The notes beneath the pieces are model-generated. The model did not search any database. It was not told the origin of the DNA and saw only the letters and a list, made by a program, of their open reading frames with translations. From Companilactobacillus versmoldensis DSM 14857 = KCTC 3814 (GTDB taxonomy: Bacteria > Bacillota > Bacilli > Lactobacillales > Lactobacillaceae), in contig NZ_AZFA01000001.1 in the NCBI RefSeq assembly GCF_001434295.1, positions 124,001-188,000 on the forward strand: DNA of 64,000 nt, in the 5' to 3' direction. This document shows, piece by piece, positions 35,693 to 44,976 of the stretch. The number at the start of each line of letters is the position of its first letter. Position 1 is the stretch's first letter. Made by a program: the position numbers and the translations under genes.

Positions 35693-36325
35693 ATGATTGA
35701 ACAAACAACTGATCAAGATTTTCGTCAGGCTGATTTAAAAAATCAAGATTTGAGCGAAAGAAGATTTGAAAAAGTTGATTTTTCAGGCGCTGATTTAACG
35801 GGGACAGATTTCACAAATAGCCTTTTCAAGGATTGTAGTTTTGTTGGGGCAAATTTACAAAATGTAAATTTTATGAGCTGTGATCTACGCGGTTGTGACC
35901 TTACTAAAGCTAATATTTCTGGAGCCAATATGAACCATTCAATGTTAGAAAATGCTAATTTGACGGATATCATTTCTGACAAGAATACTAAATTCTTTAG
36001 GATGTACTGTCCAGAAAAGGGTGCTTTTCTTGGATATAAGAAATGCTTCAATTCTCTGATCGTAAAATTGTTGATCCCAGCTGATGCTAGAAGAACTTCA
36101 GCGACTGAGACTTCTTGCCGTTGTGATAAAGCTAAGGTCATGGAGATTCAAGACATGTATACTGGAGAACATTACGATGAAGCTATCTCTTACGTTGATG
36201 AGAACTTTATCTATCGTAAGGGACATTATGTTCATGCTGAAAATTTCAACCCTAACCGTTGGGTCGACTCGACTGGTGGGATTCATTTTTGGTTAGATGA
36301 AAAAGAAGCCGAGGGTTATATGTAA
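35693..36325 (+). CDS. Pentapeptide-repeat protein with DUF5758-like C-terminus
   Basis: A 210-residue protein. Residues ~10-95 carry A(D/N)LXX pentapeptide repeats (FSGADLTGTDFTNSLF, GANLQNVNF, GCDLTKANISGANM), which fold as a right-handed beta-helix. Residues ~110-205 form a second domain (CRCDKAKVMEIQDMYTGEHYDEAIS) like DUF5758. Fluoroquinolone-type protection proteins have much longer repeat regions, so resistance is not implied. GAAGGTGA precedes ATG 35693. The function is unknown. Confidence 0.8.
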   Translation: MIEQTTDQDFRQADLKNQDLSERRFEKVDFSGADLTGTDFTNSLFKDCSFVGANLQNVNFMSCDLRGCDLTKANISGANMNHSMLENANLTDIISDKNTKFFRMYCPEKGAFLGYKKCFNSLIVKLLIPADARRTSATETSCRCDKAKVMEIQDMYTGEHYDEAISYVDENFIYRKGHYVHAENFNPNRWVDSTGGIHFWLDEKEAEGYM

Positions 36326-36343
36326 AATATGCTGGTAAAAAAA

Positions 36344-36394
36344 TAAGGCAGATATTTTAAGGAAATTATATTCCTTGAGATATCTGTCTTTTTG
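36344..36394. terminator. Bidirectional terminator
   Basis: A long stem between GGCAGATATTTTAAGGAA and TTCCTTGAGATATCTGTC has one or two mismatches, with A7 on the left and T5 on the right. It serves the pentapeptide gene and the convergent gene ending at 36403. Confidence 0.88.
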
Positions 36395-36402
36395 TAGATT
36401 AT

Positions 36403-36798
36403 TTAGCAACTGACATTTCCGATTGTGCTGATGTGTTGCTTATTTAATGGTTTGCCATCACGATTATCGACCACTGCTACATTGCTATCGATGATGCCAC
36501 CATTGTCGGCTAAGATCAGTCTTCCATGTGTGAAGTCTAGATTCAATCCTTTTCCATATAAATATTCCTCAAATGGTAGGATGTTGATTTGATAATTAAC
36601 ATTATTTTCTAATTTTTCATTGAATTCAGGATCAGGTTGTTTGAGAATGACGAGTTGGAATTTATCAGCCAATTCGCAAGTGGCGCCGATTCCTGAATAG
36701 TTGTTGGATCCATCATCAGTCGTTAAAATCACTTGGCTTTGAGCGGGGATCTGTTTTGCAAGGTATTCCTTGGCGTTTTCCTTAATATTGATCTTCAT
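36403..36798 (-). CDS. HesB/IscA-like iron-sulfur cluster protein
   Basis: A 131-residue protein that resembles the HesB/IscA-like 'iron-sulfur cluster biosynthesis' family of lactobacilli. Seen features are the beta-rich core VILTTDDGSNNYSGIGATCELADKF, a central YLYGKGLNLDF and a C-terminal GNVSC. Only two Cys (GATC, VSC) are present, fewer than the CxnCxC of true IscA, so iron-sulfur carriage is uncertain. ATG 36798 follows GGAGGG. It is divergent from the TetM-like gene. Confidence 0.65.
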   Translation of the reverse strand: MKINIKENAKEYLAKQIPAQSQVILTTDDGSNNYSGIGATCELADKFQLVILKQPDPEFNEKLENNVNYQINILPFEEYLYGKGLNLDFTHGRLILADNGGIIDSNVAVVDNRDGKPLNKQHISTIGNVSC

Positions 36799-36911
36799 AT
36801 TTATCCCTCCATCATTTTTATTACGATTTTAATGTAATCCTTTACGTGTGGTGGTTCAAAAGATTTGCTTGTGGTGCTCGAGTTAATCAGACAATATATT
36901 TCTAAATAAAC

Positions 36912-36920
36912 TGGTATGAT
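36912..36920 (+). promoter_or_regulatory. Extended -10 candidate for the TetM-like gene
   Basis: TGGTATGAT (TG-N-TATGAT) lies 38 bases before ATG 36959; no good -35 is seen. Confidence 0.45.
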
Positions 36921-36958
36921 GATAGTTATGATATCCGCAGTGTGGGAGGAATAAACGA

Positions 36959-38887
36959 ATGAAAAAAATTGTTTCAGGGATCGTGGCTCATGTCGATGCA
37001 GGAAAAACCACTTTATCAGAAGCATTACTATACAATTCCGGTTCATTACGAAAATTGGGACGAGTCGACAAAGGTGATGCTTTTTTAGACACTGATGATT
37101 TAGAGAAAAAACGTGGTATCACTATTTTTTCTCATCAAGCTAGTTTGGAATTTCAAGACTTGCAATTGACCATGCTCTATACTCCTGGACACATGGATTT
37201 TGCTGCTCAAACAGAACAGGTTTTGACTGTACTCGACTATGCTATTTTAGTGATTTCTGCGACTGACGGTATCCAAGGCCAAACGCGAACTCTTTGGGAT
37301 CTTTTGCAAACATATAGTGTGCCAACTTTCATCTTTGTCAATAAAATGGATGCTGATGGAGTTGACAAGACCCAAGTTTTAAATCAATTGCGGGCTGAAC
37401 TTTCTGAAGGGTGTTTGGATTTTACTGATCTCAACTCAGACACCAAGGAAACGATGGCTATGTTAGATGATCAGGTGTTTGATGACTATTTGAAGACTGA
37501 GAATCTGTCTGATGACACTGTCAAATGGATGATCAGTCAGCGAAAGGTTTTCCCCTGTTATTTTGGTTCAGCTTTAAAGTTATCAGGGATCGATGAATTT
37601 CTGGCCGGATTGAAAACATGGACTGATCAAGTAAAAAGTGAACCTGAGTTAGGCCTGAAAGTTTTTAAAATCTCGCATGATAGTAAGGGTGAACGTTTGA
37701 CGTGGATCCGCATGACTGGGGGCAGTCTGAAAGCAAAAGATGTGTTGTACCACAATCAAAAAATCAACCAAATCAGGGTTTATGATGGTGCCAAATTTAC
37801 TTTAGAGTCCCAAGTAGAAACTGGGGATGTTTGTGCACTAACGGGTTTGACCGATACTTATCCAGGTCTTGGCATTGGCAAAGAGAAAAATCAATCTGCT
37901 CCTAAAATCAGACCAGTTTTAAACTATGCCGTTGACCCTCAAGGAAATGATATTCATCAATGTTTGACTGCTTTTAAGATTTTAGAAGATGAAGACCCAC
38001 AATTACATGTGATTTGGTCCGAACATTTAAATGAAATCAGAGTTCAGATCATGGGCAAAGTTCAGTTAGAAACCTTGCAACAGATCATGTTAGAGCGTTT
38101 TAAGTTAACGATTGGATTTGATAAGGGGAAGATCTTGTACCAAGAAACGATCACTGATTCAGTTGAGGGTGTTGGACATTTTGAACCCTTGAGACACTAT
38201 GCTGAGGTTCACTTACTGCTGGAGCCACAACCTGCTGGTACAGGATTAGTTTATGATTCACAGTGCAGCTTAGATATTCTATCGAGTAATTGGCAACATC
38301 AAGTGATGACTAATTTACAATCAAAAGAACAATTAGGAGTTTTGATCGGAGCACCGATAACGGACATGAAGATCACTTTGATCAACGGAAAAGGTAGCAA
38401 TGTTCATTCAGTTGGTGGCGATTTTAAAGAAGCTACCTGGAGAGCTATTCGACAAGGACTAATGATGCTTAAAGCTAAGGACCAGTGTCAGCTTTTAGAA
38501 CCTTTTTACGCATTTAGATTAACTGTCAATCAGGATCAAGTTGGTCGAGCAATGAATGATATTCAGAAAATGAAGGGTACTTTTCAAGACCCCATTTCTT
38601 CACAAAATTCTGAGTTCGTGATTTTGTCAGGTTCCGCGCCAGTCGCTCAAATGCAAGATTATGCTCAGGAAGTCCGTGCCTATACTCATGGGATGGGTAA
38701 TTTAGAATGTATTATTGAGGGTTATCGTCCATGTCACAATCAAGCAGAAGTGATTTCTGAAAACAATTATCACCCAGTTGCTGATTTAGAAAATACTCCA
38801 GATTCAGTCTTTTGTGCCCATGGTGCTGGTTATCCAGTTGCCTGGGATAAAGTGCCAGAAATGGCTCATGTGTCATATCTTAAGTAG
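36959..38887 (+). CDS. TetM-like ribosomal-protection-type GTPase
   Basis: A 642-residue EF-G-like GTPase of the TetM/TetO branch, annotated in many lactobacilli as a translation factor. It has G1 AHVDAGKTT, a switch I region KKRGITIF, and NKMD for G4. The G3 motif, normally DTPGHMDF, reads LYTPGHMDF: Asp is Tyr (codon TAT). Domains II-V follow, and the C-terminus carries a family-type TPDSVFCAHGAGYPV extension of ~40 residues instead of the short TetM tail. Chromosomal context without mobile genes argues for an intrinsic factor rather than acquired tetracycline resistance. GGGAGGAA precedes ATG 36959. Confidence 0.82.
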   Translation: MKKIVSGIVAHVDAGKTTLSEALLYNSGSLRKLGRVDKGDAFLDTDDLEKKRGITIFSHQASLEFQDLQLTMLYTPGHMDFAAQTEQVLTVLDYAILVISATDGIQGQTRTLWDLLQTYSVPTFIFVNKMDADGVDKTQVLNQLRAELSEGCLDFTDLNSDTKETMAMLDDQVFDDYLKTENLSDDTVKWMISQRKVFPCYFGSALKLSGIDEFLAGLKTWTDQVKSEPELGLKVFKISHDSKGERLTWIRMTGGSLKAKDVLYHNQKINQIRVYDGAKFTLESQVETGDVCALTGLTDTYPGLGIGKEKNQSAPKIRPVLNYAVDPQGNDIHQCLTAFKILEDEDPQLHVIWSEHLNEIRVQIMGKVQLETLQQIMLERFKLTIGFDKGKILYQETITDSVEGVGHFEPLRHYAEVHLLLEPQPAGTGLVYDSQCSLDILSSNWQHQVMTNLQSKEQLGVLIGAPITDMKITLINGKGSNVHSVGGDFKEATWRAIRQGLMMLKAKDQCQLLEPFYAFRLTVNQDQVGRAMNDIQKMKGTFQDPISSQNSEFVILSGSAPVAQMQDYAQEVRAYTHGMGNLECIIEGYRPCHNQAEVISENNYHPVADLENTPDSVFCAHGAGYPVAWDKVPEMAHVSYLK

Positions 38888-38914
38888 TTAACTAGTTACA
38901 TAACACGAAATAGC

Positions 38915-38923
38915 TGTTATAAT
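38915..38923 (+). promoter_or_regulatory. Extended -10 promoter of the ABC-F gene
   Basis: TGTTATAAT lies 40 bases before the proposed TTG start, the same element as at dnaJ, lepA and recJ. Confidence 0.6.
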
Positions 38924-38963
38924 GCAAGCTAACGATATTTTTTTAGAAACGAGGATGGATTAT

Positions 38964-40592
38964 TTGATTACAGTTAGTGATGTAAGTTTGCACTTTGCTG
39001 ACCGCAAATTATTTGATGATGTCAACATCAAATTTTCACCAGGAAATTGTTATGGTTTGATTGGCGCCAACGGTGCTGGTAAATCGACCTTCTTAAAGGT
39101 GTTATCCGGACAGATCAAACCTTCAACTGGTTCAGTAAAATTAGGACCAAACGAACGTTTAGCAACACTTAAACAGAACCATTTTGATTATGATGAATAT
39201 ACCGTAATGGAAACAGTATTAATGGGTCACAGTGACTTGTATGAAATTATGCAAGAAAAAGATGCCATTTACATGAAACCAGACTTTAATGAAGAAGATG
39301 GTCTGAAAGCAGCTGAGCTTGAAGCCAAATTTGGTGAAATGGGTGGCTATGAAGCTGAAGGGGAGGCCTCACAAATGCTGCAAGGCTTAAATATCCCTGA
39401 AAAGTTACATCAAGAGAAAATGTCCACGTTGACCGCAGGTCAAAAGATCAAAGTTTTATTAGCTCAAGCATTATTTGGCAAGCCTGATGTATTGCTATTA
39501 GATGAGCCAACTAATGGATTAGATGTCGATTCGATCGATTGGCTGGAAGAGTTCCTGATAAATTTTGAAAATACAGTCATCGTCGTATCCCATGACCGTT
39601 ATTTCTTAAACAAGGTCTGTACTTATATGGCTGACCTTGATTACGGTAAGATCCAACTTTATGCTGGAAATTATGATTTTTGGCAACAATCATCAGAGCT
39701 AGCTCAACAAATGAAGCAAGATCAGAATGCTAAAAAAGAAGAAAAAATCAAAGAATTACAAGATTTTATTGCCCGTTTCTCTGCCAACGCGTCGAAGTCA
39801 AAACAAGCAACTTCTCGTAAGAAAATGTTGGACAAGATCACCTTAGATGATATCCAACCAAGCTCCAGACGCTATCCATTCATTAAATTTGTTCCAAACC
39901 GAGAAATTGGTAACGACTTGTTACAAGTTTCTGACTTAACGATTTCAATCGATGGTAAAACTGTTTTGAAAAATGCTAACTTTACGTTAGGAAAAGACGA
40001 CAAAGTGGCGTTCTTGGCTAAAAATGACATGGTCACGACTGCTTTATTTAAAGTCTTGACAGGTGAACTGACACCTGATTCTGGTAGTATAACTTGGGGT
40101 GTAACAACTAGTCGGGCATACTTACCAAAAGACTTTAATGCTATGTTTGACGAGGAAACACCAATTATCGATTGGTTACGTCAATTTGCCGAAAAAGGTG
40201 AAGATGATGATACTTTCTTACGTGGTTTCTTAGGGAGAATGTTATTCTCTGGTGATGACGTTACAAAAATGGTCAACGTCTTATCTGGAGGAGAAAAAGT
40301 TCGGGTCATGTTATCGAAGATGATGCTTTTGAAAGCCAATGTCTTACTGCTTGATGACCCAACTAATCATCTGGACCTTGAATCGATCACTGCTTTAAAT
40401 GATAGTTTGATCGACTACAAGGGTTCGATTTTATTTGCATCACATGATCATCAGTTCATTCAAACGATTGCAAATCGTTTGATCTACTTAACTGAAAATG
40501 GTGTTGTTGATCGTGCCGATACATCTTATGATGAATTCCGCGGCAATCCGCAAGTTGAAAAACAAATCAATGAATTAGACACGAGTGATTAA
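38964..40592 (+). CDS. ABC-F ATPase, YkpA/YbiT type
   Basis: A soluble protein of 542 residues with two ABC ATPase domains and no membrane part. It has Walker A GLIGANGAGKSTFLK, the signature (LTAGQKIKVLLAQAL; LSGGEKVRVMLSKMM), two Walker B motifs (VLLLDEPTNGLD; VLLLDDPTNHLD) and an interdomain linker rich in Lys. The second Walker A is degenerate (FLAKNDMVTTALF). The start MITVSDVSLHFADRKLF matches B. subtilis YkpA-like proteins. ABC-F proteins act on the ribosome. TTG 38964 is chosen for GAGGATGG upstream; ATG 38955 is the alternative. Confidence 0.88.
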   Translation: MITVSDVSLHFADRKLFDDVNIKFSPGNCYGLIGANGAGKSTFLKVLSGQIKPSTGSVKLGPNERLATLKQNHFDYDEYTVMETVLMGHSDLYEIMQEKDAIYMKPDFNEEDGLKAAELEAKFGEMGGYEAEGEASQMLQGLNIPEKLHQEKMSTLTAGQKIKVLLAQALFGKPDVLLLDEPTNGLDVDSIDWLEEFLINFENTVIVVSHDRYFLNKVCTYMADLDYGKIQLYAGNYDFWQQSSELAQQMKQDQNAKKEEKIKELQDFIARFSANASKSKQATSRKKMLDKITLDDIQPSSRRYPFIKFVPNREIGNDLLQVSDLTISIDGKTVLKNANFTLGKDDKVAFLAKNDMVTTALFKVLTGELTPDSGSITWGVTTSRAYLPKDFNAMFDEETPIIDWLRQFAEKGEDDDTFLRGFLGRMLFSGDDVTKMVNVLSGGEKVRVMLSKMMLLKANVLLLDDPTNHLDLESITALNDSLIDYKGSILFASHDHQFIQTIANRLIYLTENGVVDRADTSYDEFRGNPQVEKQINELDTSD

Positions 40593-40593
40593 T

Positions 40594-40630
40594 AAAAGAG
40601 CCATGAATTTAAAAATTCATGGCTCTTTTT
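40594..40630. terminator. Bidirectional terminator
   Basis: A 17-bp stem pairs AAAAGAGCCATGAATTT with AAATTCATGGCTCTTTT and ends in T; it is symmetrical in base content. It separates the ABC-F gene from the convergent gene ending at 40636. Confidence 0.92.
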
Positions 40631-40635
40631 GAGTA

Positions 40636-41043
40636 TCATTGATGATTGATTTTTTTCATTTCGTAGACGCTTGAAGCGTAATTCTCACGCAGGGTCTTTC
40701 GTCCATTTGCATAAGATCGTTCAACTGATTCAGCAGATTCTCCACGATTTATCTCAATCACAACATCTTTTTTGGTGGCTGAGTTAGTCAACGTGGCGAT
40801 GATAAAACCTCTGACCGCATTTTTTGCACGGCTAAATTTTATCTGAAGCGGATCTTCTTCAATTTGTGAGATGTTATTCAAATAGTTTTTTTTCAAAGCT
40901 AAATAAACTTCCTGATGTTTCAGGTCTGGATCTAAATTCGTGTGATCCTTAAACTTCGATTCTTCTTGTTGAATCGAATCAAAGTTATTCATAAAGTAAT
41001 CAAAACAGTCGGTCGCATTAAGTCTTTTCAGCGTTTCAGGCAC
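40636..41043 (-). CDS. Hypothetical protein, 135 residues
   Basis: A soluble, charged, mixed-fold protein with no recognised domain. Seen features are a helical N-terminus (TLKRLNATDCFDYFMNNF), KNAVRGFIIATLTNSATKKDVVIEIN in the middle, and a basic C-terminus (YANGRKTLRENYASSV). I start it at GTG 41043, 9 bases after AGGGAG; the frame extends to TTG 41052, which abuts the site. It is convergent with the ABC-F gene and downstream of the interrupted ATPase. The function is unknown. Confidence 0.6.
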   Translation of the reverse strand: MPETLKRLNATDCFDYFMNNFDSIQQEESKFKDHTNLDPDLKHQEVYLALKKNYLNNISQIEEDPLQIKFSRAKNAVRGFIIATLTNSATKKDVVIEINRGESAESVERSYANGRKTLRENYASSVYEMKKINHQ

Positions 41044-41109
41044 AATGATCAACTCCCTAATTAATTCATAATCTATCCTTAGTATAACGTATATTATACA
41101 TATTCATAG

Positions 41110-43896
41110 TTAGATTTGTGAAAGGGCTTGCTTTGAGCGTTTATTTCTGACAAAGAATTTTCTTAATTCTTCGATCAAGAACAATGGGATGGGCACAATG
41201 AGTAAGAATATCCAGTCATTTAGTTGCAGTGGCGCAGTGTTGAACACTTGTTGGAGTCCTGGAGTATATACCAGGATGGATAGTAAAATAACTTCAAAAA
41301 TTATGCCAGCCCAAATACGGTGATTACTGAATAATCCTAATTTGAAGACGGAAGTATTTTTACTACGGCAATTCATAGCGGCAGCAATTTGGCAAAAGAT
41401 GATTGCTGATAAAGTCATAGTTGTCGCCCGGCTATAGCCAGCTCCATTGGACATCAAAGCTGTTTCTGGCCAGCCAGTCTGCATGTTGGCAAAGAAGTAA
41501 GCTCCGGTTGAGATGATCGAAGCAATGGCACCATACCAAGCGAAAGCACGTAGCATCAAATGCTTATTCAACAAATGAGATCCATGTGCACGAGGTTTTT
41601 GTTTCATGATCCCAGGTTCTGGTCTTTCTGATCCTAAACCAAGAGCTGGTAACATGTCAGTTCCAAGATCAACTGCTAAGATTTGTAGAACGGTCAATGG
41701 AAGGGGAATCAAACCACGACTTAGTAAGAATAAAGCCGATGGCACAGCCTCAGGAACATTAGAATTGAAAATATATAGTAAGAATTTTTGAATGTTGCTA
41801 TAAACAGCCCGACCTTCTTCAATCGCAGCAACGATCGAAGCAAAATTGTCATCAGTCAAGATCATATCGGCGGCATCTTTGGCAACGTCAGTACCAGTAA
41901 CACCCATTGCTACACCGATATTAGCTTTCTTTAAGGCGGGGGCATCGTTGACACCATCGCCAGTTGAAGCCACGACTTGTCCCAAACCTTGCAACGTCGA
42001 GACGATTCTATATTTTTGCTCAGGAGCGACTCGAGCGAAAATGATCTCGCCTTTTAAGGCCTCCTCCAAGTCAGTGTCACTCATTTTTTCTAATTCAGAG
42101 CCAGTGACGACCCTGGCTTGATCACTCGTGATGCCAATTTTAACAGCAACGGATTTAGCAGTGATCCCACTGTCTCCAGTTACCATGATGATCTTAATGC
42201 TTGCGTCGTGGCATTTCTTAACAGCATCGTAAATTTCAGGGCGAGGTGGGTCAGCCATGATAGTCAATCCGACAAAGGTCAAATCTGTTTCAGTATTATC
42301 AATGGATAAATTTTTAATCTGAGCATCGTTTTGATACTGGATGGTCCGATAAGCAATCGATAATGATCTTAATCCCTGTTCCGCGTACTTTTGATTGGCT
42401 TGCTTAATAGTTTGTTTATCATTTTCTGTCAAAGGACGAACCTGACCGTTTTCTTGAATTTTGGTGCATTGAGTCAATAAGTCACTGAGTGAACCTTTGA
42501 CACAGACATTCAATCGATCACCTTGTTGATGGATCGTGGTCATCCTTTTACGTTCAGAATCGAAAGGTAGTTCCTTGAGACGGGGAGTTTTTGCTAATTC
42601 TGCGGATGTATCAAAGCCAGCTTTTTGCGCCATGATGACCAGGGCGGCCTCTGTTGGGGTCCCTAAAATTTTTGGCTTTTGTGGATTTTTAGATGATTCG
42701 ACAGAAGTGTCATTATCAAATGCTGAAATCAACATTAATTGTTTTAAATCAGGATCATCCTCAAAATCAACTTTATTTTGTCCTTTTTGAATTTCACCAT
42801 TATTGATATATCCCTGACCAGTTACAGTGTATTCGCCCGATGGTAGCCAAATATGATTGACTGTCATTTGGTTTTGAGTCAAGGTACCTGTTTTATCTGA
42901 ACAGATAACAGTTGTTTCACCAAGTGTTTCCACACTTTCTAGGTCTTTGACTAAGGCATGTTTTTTTGCCATCCGATGGACACCTTGTGCTAAAGACAAA
43001 GTCACAGTGGGCAATAGTCCTTCAGGAATAAAGGCAACGATCATACCCAAGCCAAATATGAATGATTGAGCAACAGAATGATGGACGAATAAAATTGCAG
43101 CCACGAAAAATGCCAAGCCGATACCGATAGCAATCATTGAAATTTGTTTGGTCAAACGATTCAATTCAAGTTGTAGGGGACTCAATTTCTTAGTTTCTTT
43201 TTCGGTCAATGAAGCAATTTTACCAAATTCAGTCTCCATACCAGTTTTGATCGTGACGGCTTCACCAACGCCAGCCCCGACAGTTGTTCCCGCGTAAATC
43301 AAGTTTGATTCAGAGAATTCACCCTCACCTGGTTCAAATTTAGTTGTTTTTGATTGGGGGACCGTTTCACCTGTCAATTCTGACTGATCCACCTGGACTG
43401 AAGTTGCAGACATCAATCGTGCATCGACAGGCACTTAATCGCCAGCCTTCAATTTGAAGATGTCTCCAGGCACAAGTTCAGAAGCATTTATTTGTTGAGT
43501 TTTACCATCACGGAGGACCTGTGTATAAGTGGGAAGCATCGCCATCAGTGAGTTAGTAGCTTTTTCAGCTTTGTGTTCTTGCCAAAAACTAAAAATCCCA
43601 TTGATGATATTTACTAGCCAAATTGCGATCCCTAATTCGACTGAACCAGTCAATATAGCGATAAGTCCACTGACCCACAGTAAAATAGCCATTAGACTGA
43701 TGAAATTTTTCAAGAAAACTTTAATTTGGGATTCATGTTGATCCCGATGGATAGCATTGGGACCATACTTTACTTGCCGTTTCTTTGCCTCTGAGACAGT
43801 TAAACCATTTGAGGAAGTTTTTAGCTCCGTTAATAAATCTTCAATTGATTCACTAGCGTATTTATTTGTTGAGTTTTTTGATTGAGAATTATCCAT
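41110..43896 (-). pseudogene. P-type cation-transporting ATPase interrupted by in-frame stop
   Basis: A PMR1/PacL-like P-type ATPase gene split by TAA (43435-43437 on the plus strand). The upstream part (about 153 residues, ATG 43896) holds the N-terminal cation-ATPase domain and the first two membrane helices, up to SELVPGDIFKLKAGD. Directly after the stop, in the same frame, a GTG opens 774 codons: PVDARL, actuator SELTGETVP, VICSDKTGTLTQNQM, TGDGVNDAPAL and the C-terminal membrane helices. Removing the stop would give ~928 residues, the normal length, with no other damage. It may be a recent pseudogene, a sequencing error, or two polypeptides made by reinitiation. The ion is probably Ca or Na; this is not determined. 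Confidence 0.85.
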
Positions 43897-44740
43897 TTGA
43901 TTCACCAGCTTTAAAATAAATGACATAAATTTTATTTATCAATTTTATTATAGGTCTGCTGAATAAATTTGGATGAGATAAATGTCTTATTCTTAAGTTA
44001 AATGTAAGGTTTATCTTTGATTAAATTGCGATAATTCCAAGAAATACTTCACAAATATAAAAAGTAACATTCCAATATTCATGAATGAAATTTTTGTCTA
44101 GGAATAAACATATACTTCAAAAGACGATAAATCCAATATTGTAATTCAAAGAATGTATTTCATACTCGGAGTATCAACCCAAAAAATAATATCATTGAAA
44201 AAATTTTGTGGAATGTGATCGACGGTCTGACGAATAAGATTAAGTGAAGAAAGTATTTGTATAAGTTGGAATTAACAAATTAGAAGGATATCCAGAAAGG
44301 AAAGGTTATATATTGACCTTTGCCTCTGAGTTTTTGATTTGAGGGTTACTGTCCAAAAATAATATTGGTTTTCCAAGTATAATAAAAAAATGTTTATGGG
44401 GTGATCCACCTGTAAAATATTATATTTTGTATAAAACCCTATTTAGTCTGTCGTTATTTAATATCAGTATTACAGAAAATTCAGTAGTAAAAATATTCGC
44501 TTTTCGTGGTGGAAATGTATACGTCATTATTGTTTGGGATTTTTTAGATAAACACTATGTAATTATAAGTATATCAAAATCAGGTACATGGTAAGATGAT
44601 CCATCACTGAGACGTTGGTGGAGAGGATTTTAATTTATCCCGCATGAATAGTCATCCAACGCCCAAGGCTTTCTAAGTAATATTTAAACTTATTGATGAT
44701 GGTATTTACTATTTCAAATACATAGCCAAATTACAAACAA

Positions 44741-44781
44741 TAATGGACATATTCCAGCGGAGCACAGGAATATGTCCATTA
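44741..44781. repeat. Strong inverted repeat, 15-bp stem
   Basis: TAATGGACATATTCC (44741-44755) pairs perfectly with GGAATATGTCCATTA (44767-44781) around an 11-base loop. No T-run follows on the plus strand. On the minus strand TTGTTTGTAATTT follows, so it could be a weak terminator for the glycosyltransferase gene 200 bases away, or a structured RNA. Confidence 0.7.
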
Positions 44782-44823
44782 AGAAAAATATTAAATTTTA
44801 TATTATTTGAAATGTCAACCTGA

Positions 44824-44841
44824 TATGTGCTGGTGCACATA
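44824..44841. repeat. Short perfect inverted repeat
   Basis: TATGTGC and GCACATA flank a TGGT loop. The purpose is unknown. Confidence 0.4.
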
Positions 44842-44976
44842 ATGTTAATTTACTTTTTTCAACCATATTAAAATAGTTTGAATATAACAAAGCCTAAAAA
44901 TTAATTTATGACATTGTTTTTGAGTTCTCATAAACAATGGTTACGTAACATCCTATATATTGAATATTTTGCTTTT

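Larger units (their letters stand above)
43927..44976. other. AT-rich gene-free region with hairpins
   Basis: About 1,050 bases with no credible gene on either strand; every frame is broken by frequent stops. Two perfect inverted repeats are visible: a 15-bp stem at 44741-44781 and a 7-bp stem at 44824-44841. A shorter AAAGGT/ACCTTT repeat lies at 44301-44321. The base composition is visibly more AT-rich than the flanking core genes. It may be decayed accessory DNA next to the lone glycosyltransferase gene. Confidence 0.55.

Noticed and set aside
35693-36325. Qnr-like fluoroquinolone-protection protein
   Set aside because: The pentapeptide stretch is about 85 residues and is fused to another domain; Qnr proteins are repeat through almost the whole length.
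36959-38887. Acquired tet(M) resistance gene
   Set aside because: It differs from TetM in the G3 motif and C-terminus, is in a core genome context, and has no flanking mobile genes.
44301-44321. Inverted AAAGGT ... ACCTTT as a regulatory operator
   Set aside because: Short arms, nine-base spacer, and no gene or promoter nearby; likely chance in AT-rich DNA.
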